This document shows, piece after piece, positions 15,794 through 21,781 of a stretch of DNA of 21,781 bases (the stretch's first letter is position 1; every line of letters starts with the position of its first letter). Origin of the DNA: UBA1563 sp041667115 (GTDB lineage Bacteria > Bacteroidota > Ignavibacteria > Ignavibacteriales > Ignavibacteriaceae); NCBI GenBank assembly GCA_041667115.1, contig JBAYFO010000062.1:1-21781 (forward strand). The letters are read 5' to 3'. The notes beneath the pieces were generated by a model. The model was not told where the DNA came from, did no database searches, and saw only the letters and a program-made list of their open reading frames with translations. The translations under genes were made by a program, and so were the position numbers.

Positions 15794-17266
15794 ATGAGGT
15801 TCATTGTGAAAAATCAACTACTTTTCTTTGGATTCTTTGTGCTTATTGTTTTTGGCCGGGTGGGGTGGGGGCAATCTTACCTAGGTCTTGATGGTGGTTT
15901 TGAAGGTAGTGCTACTATTGATAACACAAATACACAAACTACTGCACAAGCTAATAAATGGAGTAAATACAGTGCAAATCAATCAATTGCCGACGAGACC
16001 GTTACTGTAAGGAGTGGAGCACATTCACTCAAGGTAAATAATACAACGACTACGGGGCGACGTGTTTTTTCCCCACTGATTAGTGTTAGTTCTCAGACTA
16101 CCAATGTCACAATTCAATACTATAGGCGTGTTGCCGATGCCGCAAATTCACAAAGTAACCAAGAAGGAGTTAATAGATCTGGAATTGAGGATTTACAAGG
16201 AACCTATGATACACCAATTGCAAATACTTGGGAAAAACAAACTTATAATCCGAATTCGAGGACTTTTACTGATATTGCTGGGGTTATTATGCACAAACAA
16301 ATTGGAATAGGGGGGGATTTGTTTATCGACGATATGTGTATTTATGCTGGTGCTGTTGATAATCTTGCCCCTGATCCAGCGACTAATCCATTAGTTGCTT
16401 CAGGAAGCGCGGATGGAGAAATAAATGTATCCTGGACTGCACCAGGTACAGGTACTGACAATGGAGGCTATTTAGTTTTAAGAAGAGATGGGGCTGCTCC
16501 AACCAGTACACCAAATGTTAATGGCATTTATGCTGTTACTAATATAATTGGAGATGGAACCGTTGCATATATTGGAACAGCTACTTCTTTTACTGATGCA
16601 TCATTAATGATCGGTAATACATATTATTACGTAATTTATACTTATGACAAAGCGTATAACTATAGTTCTTCAACCTCCGTTTCATCAGCCTTACCTCTTC
16701 CTGTCGAGCTAACTTCATTTTCAGCATCAGCACAAAATAAAACCGTTAGCCTTACCTGGCAGACAGCAACAGAGGTAAATAATTACGGTTTTGAAATTCA
16801 GAAGTCAGAAGCCAGAAGTAAGAATACAGAATGGTTGAAAGTAGGTTTTGTTAATGGTGCAGGTAATAGCAACTCACCTAAAGAATATAGCTTTACTGAT
16901 AAGTCTGCAATTGCAGGTAAGTATCTCTATCGCCTAAAACAATTAGACAACGACGGGCAATACAAATACAGCAAAGAAGTAGAAGTTGGAGTCTCGGCTC
17001 CGCTCGACTTTAGTTTAGCACAGAATTATCCTAACCCGTTTAATCCAAGTACAAGTATTCAGTATTCAGTTACCGGTTCACAGAATGTTACGTTAAAAGT
17101 ATTTAATGTAATTGGTAAGGAAGTGGCAGTATTGGTGAATGAGAAGAAAGAACCCGGTACATATACAGTCGAGTTCTCGTCAGCAAACCTTTCGAGCGGA
17201 ACTTATTTCTATCGCTTACAATCGGGAGCGTTTATACAAACGAAGAAGATGGTAATCTTGAAATAG
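15794..17266 (+). CDS. Secreted protein with T9SS type A sorting domain
   Basis: A 490-residue exported protein. Residues 1-26 form a signal peptide ending near W-G-Q-S. Residues about 28-180 form a beta-rich, N/T/S-rich domain that could be a carbohydrate-binding-like (CBM4/9-type) jelly roll; this is only inferred from composition. Residues about 190-300 resemble a fibronectin-III-like domain (INVSWTAPGTGTDNGGYLVLRR). VELTSFSASAQNKTVSLTWQTATEVNNYGFEIQKS is a region common in Ignavibacteria secreted proteins. Residues 406-490 are the T9SS domain: FSLAQNYPNPFNPSTSIQYS at its start and YFYRLQSGAFIQTKKMVILK at its end. The protein should cross the outer membrane by type IX secretion and be anchored or released. 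ATG 15794 is used; GTG 15806 also gives a good signal peptide. A terminator follows. Confidence 0.85.
   Translation: MRFIVKNQLLFFGFFVLIVFGRVGWGQSYLGLDGGFEGSATIDNTNTQTTAQANKWSKYSANQSIADETVTVRSGAHSLKVNNTTTTGRRVFSPLISVSSQTTNVTIQYYRRVADAANSQSNQEGVNRSGIEDLQGTYDTPIANTWEKQTYNPNSRTFTDIAGVIMHKQIGIGGDLFIDDMCIYAGAVDNLAPDPATNPLVASGSADGEINVSWTAPGTGTDNGGYLVLRRDGAAPTSTPNVNGIYAVTNIIGDGTVAYIGTATSFTDASLMIGNTYYYVIYTYDKAYNYSSSTSVSSALPLPVELTSFSASAQNKTVSLTWQTATEVNNYGFEIQKSEARSKNTEWLKVGFVNGAGNSNSPKEYSFTDKSAIAGKYLYRLKQLDNDGQYKYSKEVEVGVSAPLDFSLAQNYPNPFNPSTSIQYSVTGSQNVTLKVFNVIGKEVAVLVNEKKEPGTYTVEFSSANLSSGTYFYRLQSGAFIQTKKMVILK
16799..16833 (+). repeat. CAGAAGT heptamers inside the T9SS-protein gene
   Basis: CAGAAGT CAGAAGC CAGAAGT AAGAATA CAGAATG, five 7-base units, encode part of the loop IQKSEARSKNTEW. 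The first unit is identical to the three opening units of the tract at 13947. Confidence 0.75.
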
Positions 17267-17294
17267 TTTTCAGTAATCAGTTTTCAGTAGACAG
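17264..17294 (+). repeat. CAG-type heptamer array containing the stop codon
   Basis: TAGTTTT CAGTAAT CAGTTTT CAGTAGA CAG. The TAG of the first unit (17264-17266) is the stop codon of the T9SS-protein gene, and the array leads straight into the terminator. Confidence 0.75.
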
Positions 17295-17326
17295 AAAAAA
17301 TCCCCCAGTAATGGGGGATTTTTTTT
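17295..17326 (+). terminator. Rho-independent terminator after the T9SS-protein gene
   Basis: AAAAAAT plus CCCCC (17302-17306) pairs with GGGGG (17313-17317) plus ATTTTTT around a six-base AGTAAT loop, followed by a run of T to about 17327. The A tract before the stem means it could also work on the minus strand. Confidence 0.9.
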
Positions 17327-17462
17327 TGTAAAAAATGTTTTGGAGGCAGCTCAACTACTTCAAAAACTACTTCCGTCTTAAAAACAAAATATGCGATCTC
17401 GTAACTCTTTATTATTCAATGAATTATGAGCGTGTGTTTTTCAAAATAATACCGGGGTGTCC

Positions 17463-17507
17463 CCTCATAATCAGCGGGTCGGCGGTTCAAGTCTTTCTTA
17501 GCCCACA
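17463..17507 (+). pseudogene. 3'-half tRNA-Met-like remnant
   Basis: From CTCATAA (a CAT anticodon loop, 17463-17469) through TCAGCGGGTC, the T arm GGCGGTTCAAGT and TTAGCCCAC, the order and spacing match the 3' half of a tRNA. The base-pairing partner of TCAGC before the anticodon loop is missing, as are the D arm and 5' acceptor strand, and the 3' side of the T stem reads CTTTC, leaving a C-T mismatch and two G-T wobbles. It is therefore a fragment, not a working tRNA. Such 3' halves are often left at integration sites, but no integrase is in the window. Confidence 0.55.
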
Positions 17508-17549
17508 CTATTAAATCCCTATTATTATCCACAACATTTTCGTGACATA

Positions 17550-17623
17550 ATTGAAAAACAATTTGAAGATTAACAGAAATAAAAGGATAAAAAGATAGTA
17601 TCTTAAATGATTGAAAAACAATT
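17550..17623. repeat. Direct repeat ATTGAAAAACAATT, two copies 60 bases apart
   Basis: ATTGAAAAACAATT occurs at 17550-17563 and 17610-17623. Each copy is itself an inverted repeat (ATTG-AAAAA-CAAT). They lie directly before the GH130 start and may be regulatory or chance in AT-rich DNA. Confidence 0.6.
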
Positions 17624-17634
17624 AATTGAAAAAA

Positions 17635-19086
17635 ATGAAAGCAATTAGAACAAGAATAGTTATTAAACCCGATTACAAAAGAGTTGTATACAGACCCTTT
17701 ACAATTATGTCTGAAGAAAGAATTATAAAGATCCTTGGGAGAATTCTAAGTCTTTCTGAAAAGGAAGTTAAAAAAGAACTTAGGCAGGTGATTACAGAAT
17801 TTGAAGTACGGCATCAAAGGCTGCGTAATTTTTTTCTCAACCGATTTGAACAAATGAAAACGCATCTATTAACGGATCAAGAGTTAAGTGAGGAGAGAAA
17901 ATTATTAATCGGAGCTTATTTTACGCAAGAATATTCGATGGAATCAGCCGCTCTCTTTAATCCTTCGATGGTGTGGCATCCTGATCAATCAGATCTGCCC
18001 GAAGGAAGCCACCGTTTTATTTTAAGCTTGCGGGCTACAGGTGAGGGGCATCTTTCATCTATTACTTTCAGATCAGGAGTAATTGATAAGGATAACGGAA
18101 TTACTATTAGTACTCCAACGCGCTATGTGACAACTTCAGAAGATATTACAAATCCTGTTTATGAAAAGAAACTTTTTGAGCGGAAGCTCATGGAACTTGA
18201 TTTGTTGAGTGATTTTACTAAAACAGTATTAAACGGTCTCGAAGATAATTTTACCTTTGCTGATCTTGAAGATTGCATAAAAATATTGATGCGTCCTTTC
18301 AGAAAGAAAGGTGGAGAAAATGAGTTAACTGCAAATGGAATTTTATCGCTCGCACTTTCAAATTATGAAATTCAATATTCACCAGATCAAAGACTTTCGG
18401 AGAGAATAATTTTTCCGCATTCCCCTTCGGAAATGAATGGAATTGAAGATGCCCGTTTCGTTGATTTTACCGACGAAAACGGAGAACGGACTTATTATGC
18501 TACTTATACAGCATACGATGGTAAAGTAATATTTCCACAGCTTCTTGAAACCAAAGACTTTCTGCATTTTAAAATAAGCACCTTAAATGGGCCTGAAGTT
18601 GAGAATAAAGGGATGGCGCTTTTCCCAAGAAAAATTAATGGACTCTATGCTATGATCTCCAGGCAGGATAACGAAAACATTTTTTTAATGTATTCCGAGC
18701 ATCTTCATTTCTGGTACACAAAACAATTAATTCTAAAACCGACGTATCCCTGGGAATTTGTGCAGCTTGGTAATTGCGGTTCACCAATTGAGACAGAGGC
18801 GGGTTGGTTGGTATTAAGCCATGGCGTTGGAGCTATGCGTGAATACTCGATCGGAGCATTTTTGCTAGATAAAGATGATCCATCAAAAGTTATCGGCCGT
18901 TTAGAAGAACCACTATTGACCCCTAATGAAAATGAAAGAGAAGGCTATGTCCCTAATGTGGTTTATAGCTGCGGTGGAGCAATACATGGAGATGATCTTA
19001 TAATTCCATACGCTATGTCCGATCATGCAAGCAGCATTGCAAAAGTAAATCTCAGTGAATTACTAAAAAAATTAACTGAATCTTGA
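17635..19086 (+). CDS. Glycoside hydrolase family 130 (beta-mannoside phosphorylase/hydrolase type)
   Basis: A 483-residue cytoplasmic protein of the GH130 (formerly DUF377) five-bladed propeller family, whose members cleave beta-mannosides by phosphorolysis or hydrolysis. FNPSMVWHPD (108-117), RFILSLRATGEGHLSS (127-142), GIEDARFVDF with the family's general-acid-region Asp (269-278), GMALFPRK, LGNCGSPIETEAGWLVLSHGVG, and the late P-Y-A-M-S-D are conserved blocks. Residues 1-95 form a charged helical extension found only in the longer members. TTG 17626 would add three residues; ATG 17635 is preferred. The ribosome site is poor. No signal peptide is seen, so the substrate would be imported first, perhaps by a transporter such as the symporter downstream. 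Phosphorylase versus hydrolase and exact linkage cannot be decided here. Confidence 0.85.
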   Translation: MKAIRTRIVIKPDYKRVVYRPFTIMSEERIIKILGRILSLSEKEVKKELRQVITEFEVRHQRLRNFFLNRFEQMKTHLLTDQELSEERKLLIGAYFTQEYSMESAALFNPSMVWHPDQSDLPEGSHRFILSLRATGEGHLSSITFRSGVIDKDNGITISTPTRYVTTSEDITNPVYEKKLFERKLMELDLLSDFTKTVLNGLEDNFTFADLEDCIKILMRPFRKKGGENELTANGILSLALSNYEIQYSPDQRLSERIIFPHSPSEMNGIEDARFVDFTDENGERTYYATYTAYDGKVIFPQLLETKDFLHFKISTLNGPEVENKGMALFPRKINGLYAMISRQDNENIFLMYSEHLHFWYTKQLILKPTYPWEFVQLGNCGSPIETEAGWLVLSHGVGAMREYSIGAFLLDKDDPSKVIGRLEEPLLTPNENEREGYVPNVVYSCGGAIHGDDLIIPYAMSDHASSIAKVNLSELLKKLTES

Positions 19087-19180
19087 TTCAAGGTCATAAA
19101 CGAAAAAAGTAAATTTTTTGGAAATAGCTAGTAAAGTAAAAATTCCATCCTCACTAAATAAGTTGACTCCAATTTTGGGG

Positions 19181-19287
19181 GGAGATAATTATAAATTCAT
19201 GACCATAAAATATTCACAGGGTGTTTACTTATATCAATTGCAAATGGAATCATCAACCAGGTAAAAGAGATGACCCTTCTAAAATAA
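19181..19287 (+). pseudogene. Decayed T9SS C-terminal sorting domain fragment
   Basis: Read from 19181, the frame gives G-D-N-Y-K-F then YSQGVYLYQLQMESSTR and stops at 19262-19264. One frame over, 19261-19287 reads VKEMTLLK followed by TAA. Together these match the usual end of a T9SS domain (S-S-G-V-Y-F-Y-R-L-x ... T-K-K-M-x-L-L-K-stop) split by a frameshift near 19260. Upstream sequence is too degraded to follow, so the parent gene is unknown. Confidence 0.7.
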
Positions 19288-19451
19288 ATTTCTGTAATAA
19301 GGGGGAATAATGTGAAGCGCCCATTTTTCATAAAAGAGGGAGTGAAATTATATCTGTGGCAATGGATTTTTTCGATTTTTTCCCCCCCATATTAGAATCC
19401 TTTTAAGTTTGCTGAGGTTCATTCACTTATAGAAATTACTTAAAAAACTTC

Positions 19452-19480
19452 TTGACAAGTTCCTTTCGATTTTTTATTTT
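19452..19480 (+). promoter_or_regulatory. Promoter of the LacI-type regulator
   Basis: TTGACA (19452-19457), a 17-base spacer and TATTTT (19475-19480) form a good -35/-10 pair. The following G gives TATTTTG, partly like the Bacteroidota -7 element. The operators start immediately downstream. Confidence 0.6.
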
Positions 19481-19505
19481 GCAAACGTTATCGCAAACGT
19501 TTGCG
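19481..19505. promoter_or_regulatory. LacI-family operators in front of the regulator gene
   Basis: CGCAAACGTTTGCG (19492-19505) is a perfect 14-base palindrome with the central CG of LacI/GalR operators. Adjoining it, GCAAACGTTATCG (19481-19493) is an imperfect second copy. They cover the expected transcription start, so autorepression is likely. Confidence 0.8.
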
Positions 19506-19512
19506 GAAATAA

Positions 19513-20520
19513 ATGAAACATACAACATTAACAGATATCGCAAAAAAATTAGGAATCTCCGCTTCCACGGTTTCCCGCGCTCTGAGCGACCACCCCGATA
19601 TTAAAGCAGAGACTAAGAAGCTCGTAAAAAAATTAGCAAAAGAATACTACTACAAACCAAATTCAATTGCGCAAAGCCTGAAAAACAACCGGACAACTAT
19701 TATCGGTGTTATTGTTCCGGAGATTCAGCATGACTTTTTTTCTTCGGCAATTAGCGGAATTGAGGAAGTAGCGTATCATTCCGGCTATACTATTATTGTC
19801 TGTCAGTCAAATGAAAATTTTGAGAGGGAAGTGATTAATACGAACGTCCTTATTCAGCAAAGAGTTGCCGGAATTGTAGCATCCATCTCCCAGAACACTA
19901 AAAACAGCGATCATTTCCAGGGTGTGCTCGATAGAGGGATCCCGCTTGTATTTTTTGACCGCGCCTGTAGCGACATTGAGGTAAGTAAAGTTATAATTGA
20001 TGATGCAAAAAGCGCATTTGATGCAGTCTCACATTTAACGGAAAAAGGATACAAAAAGATAGCGCATTTTGCCGGTCCGAAAGAACTTGAAATATGTAAA
20101 TTACGGTTGAAAGGATATTCAGAGGCTTTAACAAAGGCGAATATCCCTTATCAGGAAGAACTTATTTGCTACGGTGGACTTCACGAGACCGACGGTTACA
20201 ATTCCATGGATAATTTATTGAACAAGAACATTATTCCCGATGCCATCTTTGCTGTAAATGACCCGGTTGCCGTAGGAGCTTTTCAAAGAATTAAAGAAGC
20301 CGGTTTAAAAATCCCTTCCGATATTGGAATTGTAGGCTTTTCAAATAACAAGATCACCGCTCTTGTTGATCCTCCTATAACTACTGTTGATCAACCTTCG
20401 TTCGAGATGGGGAAAAGAGCGGCGGAAATCCTGGTTGAAATGATTGAAAGTGAAAGTCCGCCTTTGAAGGTGAAAACAGTAGTGCTGGATGCTAAGTTAA
20501 TAGTAAGAAGTTCAACTTAG
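19513..20520 (+). CDS. LacI-family transcriptional regulator
   Basis: A 335-residue DNA-binding repressor. The N-terminal helix-turn-helix TLTDIAKKLGISASTVSRAL (residues 5-24) is followed by the hinge helix PNSIAQSLKNNRT (49-61) and a periplasmic-binding-protein-like sugar sensor domain with the family signatures TTIIGVIVPEIQHDFF, GIVASIS, VFFDRAC, DDAKSAFDAVSHL and IGIVGFSN. Length is normal. The effector is probably a sugar or sugar phosphate. Matching CGCAAACGTTTGCG operators lie before this gene and before the symporter gene, so it most likely represses itself and the transporter. The GC-rich codon use (33 G or C in 60 bases at 19561-19620) contrasts with the AT-rich polysaccharide genes. 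Confidence 0.93.
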   Translation: MKHTTLTDIAKKLGISASTVSRALSDHPDIKAETKKLVKKLAKEYYYKPNSIAQSLKNNRTTIIGVIVPEIQHDFFSSAISGIEEVAYHSGYTIIVCQSNENFEREVINTNVLIQQRVAGIVASISQNTKNSDHFQGVLDRGIPLVFFDRACSDIEVSKVIIDDAKSAFDAVSHLTEKGYKKIAHFAGPKELEICKLRLKGYSEALTKANIPYQEELICYGGLHETDGYNSMDNLLNKNIIPDAIFAVNDPVAVGAFQRIKEAGLKIPSDIGIVGFSNNKITALVDPPITTVDQPSFEMGKRAAEILVEMIESESPPLKVKTVVLDAKLIVRSST

Positions 20521-20547
20521 AGGATCGGAAAAAATTTTTCGGCAAGT

Positions 20548-20563
20548 CCGCAAACGTTTGCGG
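20548..20563. promoter_or_regulatory. LacI-family operator in front of the symporter gene
   Basis: CCGCAAACGTTTGCGG is a perfect 16-base palindrome sharing its core 14 bases with the operator before the regulator gene. GCAAGGTTTGC (20563-20573) next to it looks like a degraded second copy. The symporter ATG is 126 bases downstream. Confidence 0.82.
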
Positions 20564-20688
20564 CAAGGTTTGCATGAATATATAGTGATTGGTTTCCGGC
20601 GAATAAACGGAATTTGTTAGCATAAAAACTTTTTTACATGTACGATAAATAATAGCAGAAATAATAACTAACCTTTCGTGAGGAAAAG

Positions 20689-21781
20689 ATGCAGGCAATC
20701 GGGCTCTCATTTATTGATTGGATTATAATTTTAGTCTACTTTGCGTTTGTTATAGGGATAGGATGGTACCTGAGGCGATTTACCACAAGTCAGGAAGATT
20801 TTTTTCTTGCCGGAAGAAAAAATTCCGCTTGGGTAGCTGGTCTAGCTTTTTTATCCGCAAATCTTGGTGCGCTTGAACTTCTTGGGATGACCGGGAATAC
20901 GTTTAAGTATGGAATGTATGTTGCCCATTTTTATTGGATCGGGGCAATTCCCGCGATGCTTTTTCTTGGTATCTATATGATGCCCTTTTATTATAGCAGT
21001 AAAATCAATTCCGTACCGGGATATCTGAAACTCCGCTTTGACGAAAAGACCCGTGTATTGAATGGAATTGCTTTCGCTTTAATGACGCTGCTTGTCTCTG
21101 GAATTAATCTCTACGCAATGGCGCTGGTTCTTCATACATTTTTAGGATGGAATTGGGATGTTAGTATGTGGGCATCTGCAATTACTGTAGCAGTGTATGT
21201 TGGATTAAGCGGATTAATGTCGGCTATATTTACAGAAATAATCCAGTTCTTTCTTATCTGGTTTGGTTTGTTTCTCATTTCTATTCTTGGAATAATTGAG
21301 ATCGGGAGTCTTAGTGAAATTATTGCACGGATAAATCAATACAGCGCCCAGACGTCTTTTACAACACTCTGGTCCACCTCATCAAATCCAATGCAGAATG
21401 GGATGTTCATTCACTGGGGAGGTATTGTTCTTGGGTTGGGTTTTGTCCTTTCATTTGGATACTGGACAACCGACTTCCTGGTCATTCAGCGAGCCTTCTC
21501 GGCAAAAGATCTTCGCTCAGCTAGAATGACACCGATACTTGCATCATTTTTTAAAATGGCTCTTCCTTTCATAGTCATCGTTGCTGGCTTGATTGCAATA
21601 GCTCTCTCAATAGACCCTAAAAGTGGATTCACCTTGCTGCACGACGGTGGTCATGTAAATTATGATTCGGCTCTTCCGTTACTCATCGCTCGTTATTATC
21701 CTTCCGGTCTTGTTGGACTAGGAGTTACTGCGTTGTTAGCGGGATTTATGGCAGGGCAAGCTGGAAACGTAAGTGCATTCA
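20689..21781 (+). CDS. Sodium:solute symporter family (SSS) transporter, N-terminal part
   Basis: An open frame from ATG 20689 to the right edge gives 364 residues without a stop; the C-terminus is outside the window. AGGAAAAG just before the ATG is a good ribosome site. The order of about nine hydrophobic helices and the blocks D-F-F-L-A-G-R-K, W-V-A-G-L-A-F-L-S-A-N-L-G, Y-G-M-Y-V-A-H-F-Y-W-I-G-A-I-P, P-G-Y-L-K-L-R-F, L-S-G-L-M-S-A-I-F-T-E-I-I-Q-F and G-Y-W-T-T-D-F-L-V-I-Q-R-A-F are typical of SSS (SGLT-like) inner-membrane proteins, which use the sodium gradient to import sugars and related solutes. A LacI-type operator lies in front of it, so it is probably induced by the sugar it carries. 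A sugar substrate fits the GH130 gene nearby, but this is inference. Confidence 0.9.
   Translation, partial: MQAIGLSFIDWIIILVYFAFVIGIGWYLRRFTTSQEDFFLAGRKNSAWVAGLAFLSANLGALELLGMTGNTFKYGMYVAHFYWIGAIPAMLFLGIYMMPFYYSSKINSVPGYLKLRFDEKTRVLNGIAFALMTLLVSGINLYAMALVLHTFLGWNWDVSMWASAITVAVYVGLSGLMSAIFTEIIQFFLIWFGLFLISILGIIEIGSLSEIIARINQYSAQTSFTTLWSTSSNPMQNGMFIHWGGIVLGLGFVLSFGYWTTDFLVIQRAFSAKDLRSARMTPILASFFKMALPFIVIVAGLIAIALSIDPKSGFTLLHDGGHVNYDSALPLLIARYYPSGLVGLGVTALLAGFMAGQAGNVSAF

Larger units (their letters stand above)
17327..17634. other. Intergenic region with tRNA remnant, before the GH130 gene
   Basis: About 300 bases without a protein gene. It holds a tRNA-Met-like 3' half (17463-17507) and two copies of ATTGAAAAACAATT 60 bases apart (17550-17563, 17610-17623). 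No LacI-type operator and no consensus promoter was found here. Confidence 0.5.
19087..19512. other. Intergenic region with T9SS pseudogene and regulator promoter
   Basis: About 425 bases. The left half contains a frameshifted T9SS-domain remnant (about 19181-19287); 19288-19450 shows no gene, only G and C homopolymer runs (19301-19305, 19382-19388); the right end holds the promoter and operators of the LacI-type gene. Confidence 0.6.

Noticed and set aside
19295..19394. Distant inverted repeat TAATA-x-GGGGG with CCCCC-x-TATTA
   Set aside because: Only two five-base arms with mismatches, over 70 bases apart; this can arise by chance from homopolymer runs.

Overview
The window looks like chromosomal DNA of a low-GC member of the Bacteroidota/Ignavibacteria side of the FCB group. 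The evidence is a type IX secretion (T9SS) C-terminal sorting domain with the NYPNPFNPST signature, a decayed second copy of such a domain, two promoters that fit the Bacteroidota TTTG / TAnnTTTG consensus, and mostly weak or absent Shine-Dalgarno sequences. The exact genus cannot be read from the sequence. All recognised genes are on the + strand.

Positions 1-13468 are a surface polysaccharide (O-antigen or exopolysaccharide) locus. In order it holds a cut-off gene end (possibly an FkbM-type methyltransferase), a sugar-nucleotide SDR epimerase/dehydratase, a GT61-type glycosyltransferase, a DegT-family sugar aminotransferase resembling perosamine synthases, two GT4 glycosyltransferases, a SAM methyltransferase, an O-antigen ligase/polymerase-like membrane protein, a GT2, a third GT4 with an altered EX7E motif, another GT2, dTDP-4-dehydrorhamnose 3,5-epimerase (rfbC), and a WcaJ/WbaP-type initiating sugar-phosphate transferase. 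Together they would build an activated amino sugar and a rhamnose-type precursor, load the first sugar on undecaprenyl phosphate, extend the chain and polymerise or ligate it. No flippase and no rfbA/B/D are present, so the locus probably continues upstream or relies on genes elsewhere. A rho-independent terminator follows the last gene.

Positions 13469-17330 are an envelope and repeat region: a Wzi-like outer-membrane protein and a T9SS-sorted secreted protein. It carries an unusual set of 7-nucleotide repeats (CAGNNNN and GAATTAG types) in coding and noncoding DNA and in both orientations, and a pair of hairpins whose stems differ by paired changes.

Positions 17331-21781 are a carbohydrate-use region: a GH130-family glycosidase/phosphorylase, a LacI-type regulator, and the start of a sodium:solute symporter that runs off the right edge. 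Palindromic LacI-type operators sit in front of both the regulator and the symporter. Between these genes lie a 3'-half tRNA-Met-like remnant and a frameshifted T9SS-domain pseudogene, which suggests past insertion and deletion here.
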